From Streptomyces sp. 71268 (lineage in GTDB: Bacteria; Actinomycetota; Actinomycetes; Streptomycetales; Streptomycetaceae), in contig NZ_CP114200.1 in NCBI RefSeq assembly GCF_029392895.1, forward strand, positions 1,207,501 through 1,271,500: a stretch of DNA of 64,000 nt. The letters run 5' to 3'. Below are positions 43,472 to 54,255 of this stretch, piece by piece. The notes under the pieces were generated by a model. It ran no database searches. It was given only the letters and a program-made list of their open reading frames with translations, and was not told the DNA's origin. The position numbers were made by a program, and so were the translations under genes. Each line of letters begins with the position of its first letter. Position 1 is the stretch's first letter.

Positions 43472-44236
43472 ATGGCGCGGACCATCCAGTCGCTGGAGCG
43501 CGCGGCGGCGATGCTCCGGCTGTTGGCAGGTGGCGAGCGCAGGCTCGGCCTGTCCGACATCGCCGCCTCGCTCGACCTCGCCAAGGGCACCGCGCACGGC
43601 ATCCTGCGCACCCTCCAGCAGGAGGGCTTCGTCGAGCAAGACCCGGCGTCGGGACGCTACCAGTTGGGCGCGGAGCTGCTCCGGCTCGGCAACAGCTACC
43701 TGGACGTGCACGAACTGCGCGCCCGCGCCCTGGTGTGGGCGGACGACCTCGCGCGCTCCAGTGGCGAGAGCGTCTACCTGGGCGTGCTGCACCAGCAGGG
43801 CGTGCTCATCGTGCACCACGTCTTCCGGCCCGACGACAGCCGCCAGGTCCTTGAGGTGGGCGCGATGCAGCCGCTGCACAGCACGGCCCTGGGCAAGGTG
43901 CTGTCCGCGTACGACCCGGTGGCCCACACCGAGGCGGTCGAGGGCGAGCGCACCGCCTTCACGCCGCGCACGGTGACCGGGGCCGCCGACTTCGAGGGCG
44001 TGCTCGACCTGATCCGCGCCCGCGGCTGGGCCGCCGACGTCGAGGAGACCTGGGACGGCGTGGCGTCGGTCGCGGCGCCGATCCACGACCGCCGCCGGAT
44101 GCCGGTGGGCGCGGTGGGCGTCACCGGCGCGGTGGAGCGGGTGTGCCCGGAGGGCAGCCTGCGCCCGGAGCTGATCGCCGCGGTGCGGGACTGCGCCCGG
44201 GCCGTCTCCCGCGACCTGGGCGCGGGCCGCTTCTAA
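43472..44236 (+). CDS. gylR: IclR-family regulator of glycerol catabolism, GylR
   Basis: This 254-residue protein has the IclR winged helix SLERAAAMLRLLAGGERRLGLSDIAASLDLAKGTAHGILRTL and the ligand-binding domain with MQPLHSTALGKVLSAYDP. It closely resembles Streptomyces coelicolor GylR, the glycerol-inducible repressor of the gyl operon. The start is ATG 43472 with GAGGAGG at about 43458; the upstream frame to 43403 would include the operator. glpF, glpK and glpD follow, and metH is divergent, as in S. coelicolor. Confidence 0.94.
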   Translation: MARTIQSLERAAAMLRLLAGGERRLGLSDIAASLDLAKGTAHGILRTLQQEGFVEQDPASGRYQLGAELLRLGNSYLDVHELRARALVWADDLARSSGESVYLGVLHQQGVLIVHHVFRPDDSRQVLEVGAMQPLHSTALGKVLSAYDPVAHTEAVEGERTAFTPRTVTGAADFEGVLDLIRARGWAADVEETWDGVASVAAPIHDRRRMPVGAVGVTGAVERVCPEGSLRPELIAAVRDCARAVSRDLGAGRF

Positions 44237-44733
44237 CGCCGCCGGCTGGCTGTCCAACGCCGCCAACTGGCTGTCCGTACGGCTTGGGCCGGGCGCCTGG
44301 GCCGTACGCCGTGGGTCATGGGCCGGGTGCCCTGGGCCGAGCGCTTTGGGTCTGATGCCCCGCCCCCTCTACTCCCCCGGACCTCCGCTTCCTCTCCTCT
44401 CCCTCTGGCCCGCTACCCCACCCCGTTCCGGCCTCCGTCCGCCCCCTTCTCACCGGGTGGGGCGGGCCGTCGTGGGGTGGGGCGCGGGCGGGACGGGTAA
44501 GCACCCCGTACTTCCCGGTCAGTTACTGACGAGTTTTCGGTCACAGCACCTTGACGGTGTTGACGGCGTCGAGAAAACTGCCGTGCACCGGTCGGCATTG
44601 TCGAACACCTAACGACAATATTCGCTATGGTGGGCAACGCCACGGGCCGGTAAAACGCGCTCACCGAGCGCGCGAACCTCCGGAAGGGACCCGGGGTTCG
44701 CCCTCCCCTGGACGAACGACAAAGGAGTCGCGG
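44237..44733 (+). promoter_or_regulatory. Regulatory region upstream of glpF
   Basis: This 497-base gap holds no gene. Its first part is low-complexity, with TGGCTGTCC repeated near 44247 and 44268. Its second part contains TTGACGGTG/TTGACGGCG direct repeats (44551-44568), flanked by inverted AGTTTTC (44532-44538) and GAAAACT (44573-44579), then the operator at 44595-44619. Two promoters would be possible. Confidence 0.55.
44595..44619 (+). promoter_or_regulatory. Probable GylR operator upstream of glpF
   Basis: GCATTGTCGAAC (44595-44606) is identical to the motif before gylR, and ATTGTCG-N9-CGACAAT (44597-44603 and 44613-44619) is a perfect 7-bp inverted repeat. It lies about 115 bases before the glpF start. 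Confidence 0.7.
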
Positions 44734-45531
44734 GTGTCCAGCTCCGACATCTTCATCGGCGAAACCATCGGCACGGCCGTACTGATCCTGCTCGGCGGTG
44801 GCGTGGTGGCCGCTGTCACACTCAAGCGGTCCAAGGCGCTCAACGCCGGCTGGCTCGCCATCACCTTCGGGTGGGGTTTCGCCGTGCTGACCGGCGCGTA
44901 CATCGCGGGTGGCGTCAGCGGCGCCCACCTGAACCCGGCGGTGACCGTCGGTCTGGCCATCAAGGGTGGCGAGGGTGGCACCCAGTGGAGTGACGTGCCG
45001 CTCTACTTCGCCTCGCAGCTCCTGGGCGCGATGATCGGCGCGCTCCTGGTGTGGGTCTCCTACTACGGCCACTTCCAGGCCCACCTCACCGACCCCGAGG
45101 TCATCGGCGAGACGGGCGGCCAGGAGGGCCTGGTGGACCAGTCGGCCGCCCCCGCGGCGGGTCCGGTGCTCGGCATCTTCTCCACCGGCCCGGAGATCCG
45201 CAACGCGGTGCAGAACCTGGCCACCGAGATCATCGCCACCACCGTCCTGGTGCTCGCCATCCTCACCCAGGGCCTGACCGAGGGGCTGGCGGTCTCCGGC
45301 ACCGGTGCGCTGATGACGGCCCTGGTCGTGGTCGGCCTCGGCCTCTCGCTCGGCGGGCCCACCGGCTACGCCATCAACCCGGTGCGCGACCTCGGCCCGC
45401 GCATCGTGCACGCCCTGCTGCCGCTGCCCAACAAGGGCGGCTCGGACTGGGGCTACGCCTGGATTCCCGTCGTCGGCCCACTTGCTGGCGGCGCCATCGG
45501 GGGCGGACTCTACGAACTCGCCTTCGCCTAA
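44734..45531 (+). CDS. glpF: Glycerol uptake facilitator GlpF (MIP/aquaglyceroporin)
   Basis: This 265-residue channel has six membrane segments and the two pore boxes, [11 protein letters not shown] and the variant NPVRDLGPR, where the Asp after NPxR typifies glycerol facilitators. The start is GTG 44734 ([13 protein letters not shown]), with AAAGGAG at 44721-44727; the frame is open to 44551 but overlaps the operator region. It is the first gene of glpFKD and lets glycerol diffuse in, where GlpK traps it. Confidence 0.94.
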   Translation: MSSSDIFIGETIGTAVLILLGGGVVAAVTLKRSKALNAGWLAITFGWGFAVLTGAYIAGGVSGAHLNPAVTVGLAIKGGEGGTQWSDVPLYFASQLLGAMIGALLVWVSYYGHFQAHLTDPEVIGETGGQEGLVDQSAAPAAGPVLGIFSTGPEIRNAVQNLATEIIATTVLVLAILTQGLTEGLAVSGTGALMTALVVVGLGLSLGGPTGYAINPVRDLGPRIVHALLPLPNKGGSDWGYAWIPVVGPLAGGAIGGGLYELAFA

Positions 45532-45567
45532 AGCCCGACCGACGTCATCACGCAGGAGCCGCACATC

Positions 45568-47127
<1,560 letters not shown>

Positions 47128-47129
47128 TC

Positions 47130-48731
47130 ATGACCACCCTGCAGAGCGTCCCCGAGCCCGGGACGCACCCGGCTGCCGGTCCCCGACAGGACCGCGCCGA
47201 AACCCGGGACCGACTGTCCAGCGCGACGTACGACCTCCTGGTGATCGGCGGCGGCATCCTGGGCACCTCGGTGGCCTGGCACGCCGCGCAATCCGGACTG
47301 CGGGTCGCGATGGTGGACGCCGGTGACTTCGCCGGCGCCACCTCGTCCGCCTCCTCCAAGCTCGTCCACGGCGGTCTGCGCTACCTGCAGACCGGGGCGG
47401 TAAAGCTGGTCGCGGAGAACCACCACGAGCGGCGGGTGCTGGCCAAGGACGTGGCCCCGCACCTGGTCAACCCGCTCACCTTCTACCTGCCGGTGTACAA
47501 GGGCGGCCCGCACGGCGCCGCCAAGCTCGGTGCCGGCGTCTTCGCCTACTCGGCGCTGTCCGCCTTCGGCGACGGCGTCGGCCGGGTCATCTCGCCCGCC
47601 AAGGCCGCCGCCGACAACCCGGCGCTGCGCACCGAGAACCTCAAGGCCGTCGCCGTCTTCGGTGACCACCAGATGAACGACTCGCGGGTCGCGGTCATGA
47701 CCGTGCGTGCCGCGGTCGAGTCCGGCGCGGTCGTGCTCAACCACGCCGAGGTCACGGGCCTGCGCTTCACGCACGGCCGGGTCAGCGGCGCCGAGCTGCG
47801 CGACGGCCGCGACGGCGCCGAGTTCGGCGTCAACGCGCGCATAGTCCTGAACGCCACCGGCCCCTGGGTGGACCACCTGCGGCGGATGGAGGACTCCGGC
47901 GCGGCCCCCAGCATCCGGCTCTCCAAGGGCGCCCACGTGGTGCTCAAGCGGAAGGCGCCGTGGAAGGCCGCCATGTCCACGCCGGTCGACAAGTACCGGA
48001 TCACCTTCGCCCTGCCGTGGGAGGACCAGCTCCTGCTCGGCACCACGGACGAGGCGTACGAGGGCGACCCGGGGCAGGTGCGGGCCACCGACGCCGACAT
48101 CGACCAGATCCTGGAAGAGGCGGCGTTCTCGGTCCGCGACGAGCACCTGTCCCGCGACCTGATCACCTACGCCTACGCGGGCCTGCGGGTGCTGCCCGGC
48201 GGGCCCGGGGGCACCGAGTCGGCCAAGCGCGAGACGGTCGTCACCGAGGGCCGAGGCGGCATGCTGTCGGTGGCCGGCGGCAAGTGGACCACCTACCGGC
48301 ACATCGGCCGCACCGTCATCAACAAGCTGGCCAAGCTGCCCGGCGGCGCGCTCGCCGACGACATGGAGCCGCTGTCCCAGCTCCCGCGCCGGGTGCCGCT
48401 GCCCGGCATCGCCAACCCGAACGCCGTCGCGCACCGCCTCCTGGTGGACCGCGAACCCGGCGTGCGGATGGACCCGCTCACGGCCCGTCAGCTCGCCACC
48501 CACTACGGCTCGCTGTCCTTCGAGATCGCCCGCCTGGTCGCCGAGGACCCGGCGCTCGGCGAGCGCATCCACCCGGACGGGCCGGAGATCTGGGCCCAGG
48601 CCGTCTACGCCCGCGACCACGAGTGGGCCGAGACCGTGGACGACGTGCTGCGCCGCCGCACCACGCTGACCATCCGCGGCCTGGACACCGACGAGGTGCG
48701 CGCCCGGGTCGAGGAGCTGCTGCGCCGCTGA
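47130..48731 (+). CDS. glpD: Glycerol-3-phosphate dehydrogenase GlpD (FAD)
   Basis: This 533-residue flavoenzyme oxidises glycerol-3-phosphate to dihydroxyacetone phosphate at the membrane. The FAD-binding motif is LLVIGGGILGTSVAWHAAQ, followed by SSASSKLVHGGLRYLQTG and the late GGKWTTYRHIGR. The start is ATG 47130, 2 bases after the glpK stop, so translation is coupled. It ends the operon at the terminator 48758-48791. Confidence 0.96.
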   Translation: MTTLQSVPEPGTHPAAGPRQDRAETRDRLSSATYDLLVIGGGILGTSVAWHAAQSGLRVAMVDAGDFAGATSSASSKLVHGGLRYLQTGAVKLVAENHHERRVLAKDVAPHLVNPLTFYLPVYKGGPHGAAKLGAGVFAYSALSAFGDGVGRVISPAKAAADNPALRTENLKAVAVFGDHQMNDSRVAVMTVRAAVESGAVVLNHAEVTGLRFTHGRVSGAELRDGRDGAEFGVNARIVLNATGPWVDHLRRMEDSGAAPSIRLSKGAHVVLKRKAPWKAAMSTPVDKYRITFALPWEDQLLLGTTDEAYEGDPGQVRATDADIDQILEEAAFSVRDEHLSRDLITYAYAGLRVLPGGPGGTESAKRETVVTEGRGGMLSVAGGKWTTYRHIGRTVINKLAKLPGGALADDMEPLSQLPRRVPLPGIANPNAVAHRLLVDREPGVRMDPLTARQLATHYGSLSFEIARLVAEDPALGERIHPDGPEIWAQAVYARDHEWAETVDDVLRRRTTLTIRGLDTDEVRARVEELLRR

Positions 48732-48757
48732 CACCCGGCGCTCGTACCGAGTCGTGA

Positions 48758-48791
48758 GAGGGGAGGGGCTCCGCCTGGGGCCCCTCCCCTC
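48758..48791 (+). terminator. Terminator of the glpFKD operon
   Basis: GAGGGGAGGGGC at 48758-48769 pairs perfectly with 48780-48791 around a 10-base loop, 27 bases past the glpD stop. Confidence 0.8.
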
Positions 48792-49051
48792 CGCGCTGTT
48801 CGCACTGCCCGCACTGCCCGCACTGTCCACCGTGTCACGGCGCGCCCGGTCGTACGATGACGCGACGACACGGGGGGGTGGGTCGTTGCGAGGTTCGGCC
48901 GCGTTGGGCGCGTGGTGGGGTCGGTTACGGGGGTGGTGGGCCGCGCCGCGACGCCGCCCGGCGGGAGGCCGGTGGCGAGCGGCGGTGACGGCCTGCCGCG
49001 CTGGCTGGCGCCGGCTGCGGCGCTGGCGGCCCATACGGCGGTGAGGACGGC
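48792..49051 (+). other. Non-coding remnant upstream of the truncated hydrolase gene
   Basis: The sequence where the N-terminal third of the next gene is expected instead shows Gly/Trp/Arg-rich frames without the family's motifs. No promoter is obvious. It includes three copies of GCACTGCCC-like units near 48800. Confidence 0.4.
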
Positions 49052-49723
49052 ATGCGACTGGACCGGGCCGCCACCCGCGCGCGCGTGGTCGCCAGCGCCC
49101 GGCAGGTGCTGGCCGCCGGGTTCGACGGCGTCCACCTGGACCTGGAGCCGGCGCACTCGGGCAACGCGGACCTCCTGCGCCTGTTGGAGCGGGCCCGGCC
49201 GGTGGTGCGGGCGGGCGGCGGCGTGCTCTCGGTCGCCGCCCACCAGATCGACCCGCTGCCCGCCGCGCACACCGTGCTCCGCGCCCTCACCGGCCGCCCC
49301 AAGTGGTGGTCCCAGCGGTACTTCGGACAGGTGGCCCGGCGCGTCGACCAGATCGCGGTCATGTCGTACGACACGGCGATGCCGCTGGAGAGCCTGTACG
49401 GGGGCTACGTCGCACACCAGACGAAACTGGCCCTCGAGGTGACCCCGGCGCGGACCGACCTGCTGATGGGGCTGCCCTTCTTCCACACCGACGACCCGGG
49501 CCACCGCGCCGCCGCCGAGACCGTGGCCGCGGCCGTGCGCGGCGTCCGGCTGGGGCTGACCCGTGTGGACCGGCACCGCGAGCGGTTCGGGGTCGCGCTG
49601 TACGTCGACTTCGCGGCCACCGAGACCGACTGGGCCGCCTACCGACGCGACTGGGGCACCTGCCGCCCCGCGCCCGGGTGCGCGCCCGGCCGGCCCACGG
49701 CCGCGCCGCCCGGCCGGCCCTGA
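49052..49723 (+). pseudogene. GH18-like TIM-barrel protein, N-terminus missing
   Basis: The reading frame encodes about 223 residues beginning at ATG 49052 (MRLDRAATRARVV). FDGVHLDLEPAHSGN resembles the DxxDxDxE catalytic motif of family 18 glycoside hydrolases, and VDQIAVMSYDTAMP and FGVALYVDFAATETDWAAY match later barrel strands. Related Streptomyces proteins are, from memory, around 330-380 residues, so the signal peptide and first strands are absent. The upstream sequence does not supply them in any frame. It is probably a decayed gene; a short functional form cannot be excluded. Confidence 0.55.
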
Positions 49724-49975
49724 CGGGCGGACAGTTCCCCGTCGCGGCCGCCCCGGTGGCCTGGGGCCGCCGGGGCGATGCGGAAGCCGGGGCCGCCGCT
49801 CGGCGACGGGCGGGGCGCGCGCCGAGCCGGGCGCGGGCGCCACGCCACGAGCTGAACGTGATGGGCACCCAGGGGCTGCGGGGCAGGGCGGGGGAAGCCG
49901 TAGGCTTGGGGCCGCACGCAACGGAACTGGAACCGGCGGGGTCACCCGACCACCCCGGTCGGAAGGAGGCGCTGG

Positions 49976-51223
49976 GTGATCGAGCTTGAGGGGGTTCCCG
50001 AGCTGATCGACCCGGTCATGATCTGTGCCTTCGAGGGCTGGAACGACGCCGGAGACGCCGCCTCCACCGCGGTCGGGCACCTGGACCGGGAGTGGAAGGG
50101 CGAGGTCTTCGCGGCGCTCGACGCCGAGGACTACTACGACTTCCAGGTCAACCGGCCGACCGTGTGGCTGGACGGCGGGGTGCGCAAGGTCACGTGGCCG
50201 ACCACCAGGCTCTCGGTGGTGCGGACCGGCGGCGACAAGCCGCGCGACCTCGTGCTGGTGCGGGGCATCGAGCCGAGCATGCGCTGGCGCTCGTTCTGCA
50301 ACGAGATCCTGGGCTTCGCGCACGAGTTGGGCGTGGAGATGGTCGTGGTCCTCGGGGCACTGCTCGGCGACACCCCGCACACCCGGCCGGTGCCGGTCAG
50401 CGGCGTGACCTCGGACCCGGATCTGGCCCGCAGCCTCGACCTGGAGGAGTCCCGTTACGAGGGGCCGACCGGCATCGTCGGCATCCTCCAGGAGTCGTGC
50501 ACGCATGCCGGTGTCCCGGCCGTGAGCCTGTGGGCGGCCGTGCCGCACTACGTCTCACAGCCGCCCAACCCGAAGGCCACGCTGGCGCTGCTGAACCGGC
50601 TGGAGGACCTGCTGGAGCTGCGCATTCCGCTCGGCGAGCTGCCGGAGGACGCGCGGGCCTGGCAACTGGGCGTGGACCAGCTCGCCGCCGAGGACAGCGA
50701 GGTGGCCGAGTACGTGCAGTCGCTGGAGGAGGCGCGCGACACGGCGGAGCTGCCGGAGGCGTCCGGCGAGGCCATCGCGCGGGAGTTTGAACGCTACCTG
50801 CGGCGCCGGGACGGGCAGCCGGGGCCCGGTGGGCACGCCAGCGACTCCGGCGTCGCCGACAGTCGCGACCCCTATCTGCGCGACCCCGGCAGCGGCCGGG
50901 CGCGCCCGGCCAGGTCGACCGCGCGGGACGAGCCCCGGGACGAACCCCGGGAGGAGTCCTCCGACGCGGCGAAGGCCGGGTCGGACGGGGCCGCCGCCAC
51001 CGGCGACGGCCGACCGGCGGGCGGGGAGAAGCCACGGCGCGAGGACGCCGGGAAGGCCGAGCGGGCCGAGCGTCACGCGGAGGACGAGAAGGCCGAGGAC
51101 CGCACGGCGGGCGAGGCGGAGCGGACCGAGGAAGGCGAGGGCCGGGCGGACAAGCCCGAGCGGGGGCCCGACGGGGACGCGGGCGACGAGCCCGGCGGGT
51201 CCGACGAGGACCGGGGAGCCTGA
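49976..51223 (+). CDS. PAC2-family protein with long acidic tail
   Basis: This 415-residue protein has the PAC2 (proteasome assembly chaperone-like) domain over about residues 1-285: MIELEGVPELIDPVMICAFEGWNDAGDAAS, LVRGIEPSMRWRSFCNEIL and SLWAAVPHYVSQPPNPKATLALL. Residues from about 285 on are a Glu/Asp/Arg/Gly-rich disordered tail, longer than usual. GTG 49976 is the start. Despite the family name no link to the bacterial proteasome is established, although the genes share the neighbourhood in actinobacteria. Confidence 0.9.
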   Translation: MIELEGVPELIDPVMICAFEGWNDAGDAASTAVGHLDREWKGEVFAALDAEDYYDFQVNRPTVWLDGGVRKVTWPTTRLSVVRTGGDKPRDLVLVRGIEPSMRWRSFCNEILGFAHELGVEMVVVLGALLGDTPHTRPVPVSGVTSDPDLARSLDLEESRYEGPTGIVGILQESCTHAGVPAVSLWAAVPHYVSQPPNPKATLALLNRLEDLLELRIPLGELPEDARAWQLGVDQLAAEDSEVAEYVQSLEEARDTAELPEASGEAIAREFERYLRRRDGQPGPGGHASDSGVADSRDPYLRDPGSGRARPARSTARDEPRDEPREESSDAAKAGSDGAAATGDGRPAGGEKPRREDAGKAERAERHAEDEKAEDRTAGEAERTEEGEGRADKPERGPDGDAGDEPGGSDEDRGA

Positions 51224-51267
51224 GCCCGGTCCGCGCCCCGGCCCGGGCGAGCGAGCGCTAGACCGAA

Positions 51268-51315
51268 GCGGGGAGGGTGGGTGGTGGGCCGTGGCCCACC
51301 ACCCGCCCTCCCCGC
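51268..51315. terminator. Bidirectional terminator between PAC2 gene and mshC
   Basis: Arms 51268-51290 and 51293-51315 give a 23-bp stem with one mismatch and almost no loop. It lies between the convergent stops at 51223 and 51337. Confidence 0.85.
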
Positions 51316-51336
51316 ACGTCGCGGTGGTGGCGGCCG

Positions 51337-52566
51337 CTACAGCGCCACGCCCAGGAGCGCGTCGACGGCGCGCGAGACCACGCCGGGCGCACCCTCGTCC
51401 GTGCCGCCCGCGCTGGCCTGGCGCTCGACCCAACGGTCCACCGCCGCGAGGGCGGCCGGCGCGTCGAGGTCGTTGGCCAGGGCCGCGCGCACCTCGTCGA
51501 CCAGGTCGTCGGCCGGCGGGCCGTCGGGGCGGGAGACGGCGGCACGCCAGCGGTCCAGCCGCTCCCGCGCCTCGGTCAGCACGCCGTCGGTCCACTCCCA
51601 GTCGGCGCGGTAGTGGTGCGCGAGCAGCGCCAGCCGGATCGCGGCCGGATCCACGCCGTCGCGCCGGAGCTGGGAGACGAAGACCAGGTTGCCCTTGGAC
51701 TTGGACATCTTCGCGCCGTTGAGGGCAACCATGCCGGCGTGCACGTACGCCTTGGCGAAGGGGTGCTCGCCGGTCAGCACCTGGGCGTGCGACGCGCCCA
51801 TCTCGTGGTGCGGGAACGCCAGGTCGGACCCGCCGCCCTGCACGTCGAAGCCCATGCCCAGGTGTTCGAGGGCGATGGCCACGCACTCGATGTGCCAGCC
51901 GGGGCGGCCCGGACCGAGCGAGGCCCCGTCCCAGCTCGGCTCGCCGGGGCGGGCGGCCATCCACAGCATCGGGTCGAGCGGGTTCTTCTTGCCGGGGCGG
52001 TCCGGGTCGCCGCCGCGCTCGGCGGAGAGCAGGCGCATGGCGTGCGCGTCGAGGCCCGAGACGCCGCCGAACGCGGGGTCGGACTCGACGGAGAAGTAGA
52101 TGTCGCCCTCCAGCTCGTAGGCGGCGCCGAGCTCGCGCAGCCGCTCCACCAGCGGGACGATGCGCGGGATGGATTCGACCGCGCCGATGTACTGGCGCGG
52201 GGGCAGAATCCGCAGGGCGGTCATGTCCTCGCGGAAGAGGGCCGTCTCCCGCTCGGCGAGCGCGGTCCAGTCGTCGCCGTTGGCCACCGCGCGCTCCAGC
52301 AGGGGATCGTCGATGTCGGTGACGTTCTGGACGTAGTGCACCTGCCGCTTGGTGTCGAGCCACACGCGCTGAACGAGGTCGAACGCGTTGTAGGTCGCCG
52401 CGTGTCCCAGGTGGGTGGCGTCGTACGGCGTGATGCCGCAGACGTAGATACGGGCGACGGGGCCGGGGTCGATGGCTATCGACGCTCCGGTCGCGGTGTC
52501 GTGAATCCGGAGGTCGCGGCCCTTGCCGGGCAGGGCGGGAACCTCAGAAGCGGGCCAGGCATACAT
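51337..52566 (-). CDS. mshC: Cysteine:GlcN-Ins ligase MshC (mycothiol biosynthesis)
   Basis: This 409-residue enzyme joins cysteine to the amino group of glucosaminyl-inositol, the third enzymatic step of mycothiol synthesis. It is a cysteinyl-tRNA synthetase relative: HIGH-type motif in [13 protein letters not shown], zinc-binding Cys/His ([24 protein letters not shown]), and KMSKS in [14 protein letters not shown]. The C-terminal tRNA anticodon domain of CysS is missing, as expected for MshC. ATG 52566 is the start. Confidence 0.95.
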   Translation of the reverse strand: MYAWPASEVPALPGKGRDLRIHDTATGASIAIDPGPVARIYVCGITPYDATHLGHAATYNAFDLVQRVWLDTKRQVHYVQNVTDIDDPLLERAVANGDDWTALAERETALFREDMTALRILPPRQYIGAVESIPRIVPLVERLRELGAAYELEGDIYFSVESDPAFGGVSGLDAHAMRLLSAERGGDPDRPGKKNPLDPMLWMAARPGEPSWDGASLGPGRPGWHIECVAIALEHLGMGFDVQGGGSDLAFPHHEMGASHAQVLTGEHPFAKAYVHAGMVALNGAKMSKSKGNLVFVSQLRRDGVDPAAIRLALLAHHYRADWEWTDGVLTEARERLDRWRAAVSRPDGPPADDLVDEVRAALANDLDAPAALAAVDRWVERQASAGGTDEGAPGVVSRAVDALLGVAL

Positions 52567-52662
52567 GACATGAGCGTAACCGGACGCGGCATCCGGCTAC
52601 GAACCGGTTCGGGTGTCTTGGCGCGATAGGCGGTCTTGCCGACCGGCCCCCGACGTGCTGCG

Positions 52663-53553
52663 TCAGACCGGGGGCCAGGGGATCGCGGGCCACTGGCCGC
52701 TGGGTTCGGGGTGCTTGCCGCTCCGCAGCAGATCGGCTATTCGGCCGCGCAGCGCGTCGAGCTCGGCCGTGGTGATCAGCTCCGCCATGCGGGCGGCCAG
52801 CGGCCGAGAGTCGGCCAGGTCGGCTGAAAGTCGCCGTAGGACCTGACGGGCCTCCTCGGGCAGCGGCTCCCCCGCCCAGCCCCACAGCAGCGTGCGGAGC
52901 TTGTCCTGCGCGTGGAAGGTGACCCCGTGGTCGATGGCGTACACCGCGCCGTCCGCCGTGGGCAGCAGGTGTCCGCCCTTGCGGTCGCCGTTGTTGATGA
53001 CCGCGTCGAGCACCGCGAGCCGCCGCAGCCGCGGGTCGTCGGCGTGCACGAGCAGCGCGGTGCGCCCCTGCCCCACGTCCGCGTGACCGACCGCCTTCCA
53101 GCCAGGTCCCGGCTCACCACCCTCGACGAGCGCGAGCAGTCGCGGGCCCGGGCTGTCGCTGTCGCTGTCGCCGTCCGCGGTCTCGATCCACAGTTGGCAC
53201 ATCCCCTCGCCGTACGGGCCCTCGCGCAGCACCGTCGGCGGGATCAGGCCCCACCCGGTGGCCTCGGAGATCTCGTACGCGGCGACCTCGCGCCGGGCGA
53301 GGTTGCCGTCGGGGAAGTCCCACAGCGGCTGTTCGCCCGCCACCGGCTTGTAGACGCACTCCAGGCTCCGCCCACGGTGGGTGACCGTGCACCAGAGCAC
53401 GGCGTTGGACGCGTCGGTCACCTGGCCGCGCACCGTCAGCTCGCCGGCGGCCAGCACCTCGCGCGGCGACGGCGCGTCCCCCGCCGAGGGAGTCGCGGAC
53501 GCCACCGGCCGGGGCGTCAGGCCCCCCTGCGGTAGCCGTTCTGGCGCGGGCAT
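52663..53553 (-). CDS. SCO1664-family protein (PI3/4-kinase-like fold)
   Basis: This 296-residue protein has LECVYKPVAGEQPLWDF, with a Lys for ATP binding, and AVLDAVINNGDRKGGHLL followed by VYAIDHGVTFH, resembling the catalytic Asp and metal-binding loops of phosphatidylinositol-kinase-like or HipA-like folds. The start is ATG 53553 with GGAGGG six bases upstream. It overlaps the DUF3090 gene end by 37 bases. The conserved cluster mshC-SCO1664-DUF3090-phosphatase is common in actinobacteria, but no reaction is established to my knowledge. Confidence 0.88.
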   Translation of the reverse strand: MPAPERLPQGGLTPRPVASATPSAGDAPSPREVLAAGELTVRGQVTDASNAVLWCTVTHRGRSLECVYKPVAGEQPLWDFPDGNLARREVAAYEISEATGWGLIPPTVLREGPYGEGMCQLWIETADGDSDSDSPGPRLLALVEGGEPGPGWKAVGHADVGQGRTALLVHADDPRLRRLAVLDAVINNGDRKGGHLLPTADGAVYAIDHGVTFHAQDKLRTLLWGWAGEPLPEEARQVLRRLSADLADSRPLAARMAELITTAELDALRGRIADLLRSGKHPEPSGQWPAIPWPPV

Positions 53554-54107
53554 ACGTGTCCCTCCGGGTCGAGCGGCAGACTGCACAGCGGGCACGGCGG
53601 GCGACCCGCGTTGACGACCTCCAGGGCGCGCTTGGCGAACGCCCGGGCCATGGTGCCGGTGAGCCGCACCCGAAGCATCGGCGGCCCGTTCACATCGTCT
53701 TGCAGCAGCCGTTCCTCGGCCTCGGCCAGGTCCTCGTCGGTGTCGGCCTCCAGCTCGACGAGGGCCTGCGCCTCCACCACCATGCGCTGCTCCTCGCCGT
53801 CCCAGGCCAGCGCCATGGTGCCGACCCGGAACTCCTCCTCGACCGGGGCGTCCAGCGGCGCCGTGTCGGTCATCTCGGCGGGCGCGACGGCCGGCACCGG
53901 CGCGTTGCCCCCGGTGCGCCGCACGACCTCGTCAAGCAGCTCGTCGATCCGCTCGGCCAACGCCTCGACCTGGGCCTTTTCCAGCGCGACGCTGGTGGTG
54001 CGGCCGGCCGCCGTCGCCTGCAGGAAGAAGGTACGGCGGCCAGGCAGCCCGACCGTACCGGCGACGAAGCGGTCCGGCGGGTCATAGAGGAACACCTGAC
54101 GGGACAA
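53517..54107 (-). CDS. DUF3090 family protein
   Basis: This 196-residue protein starts SRQVFLYDPPDRFVAGTVGLPGRRTFFLQA and ends CPLCSLPLDPEGHVCPRQNGYRR, where two CxxC-like pairs (CPLC, HVCP) suggest a zinc site. The start is most likely TTG 54107, with GGAG upstream, because homologues begin with SRQVFLYDPP; the frame is open to 54218. It overlaps the SCO1664-like gene by 37 bases and is translationally coupled. Function is unknown. Confidence 0.9.
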   Translation of the reverse strand: MSRQVFLYDPPDRFVAGTVGLPGRRTFFLQATAAGRTTSVALEKAQVEALAERIDELLDEVVRRTGGNAPVPAVAPAEMTDTAPLDAPVEEEFRVGTMALAWDGEEQRMVVEAQALVELEADTDEDLAEAEERLLQDDVNGPPMLRVRLTGTMARAFAKRALEVVNAGRPPCPLCSLPLDPEGHVCPRQNGYRRGA

Positions 54108-54255
54108 CGTCCTGCTCCAGTTTTGCTCGACGGTTCGGCTTGCGGTGGTGCTGCGGCGGCCCGGTGCGGCCCGGCCGCGGTGGGCCGCTGAGTCCGCCGT
54201 CCTCACTGCCAGGACCACGGTCTCATGCGCGGAACCACCCTACTGCGCGCGGAGA

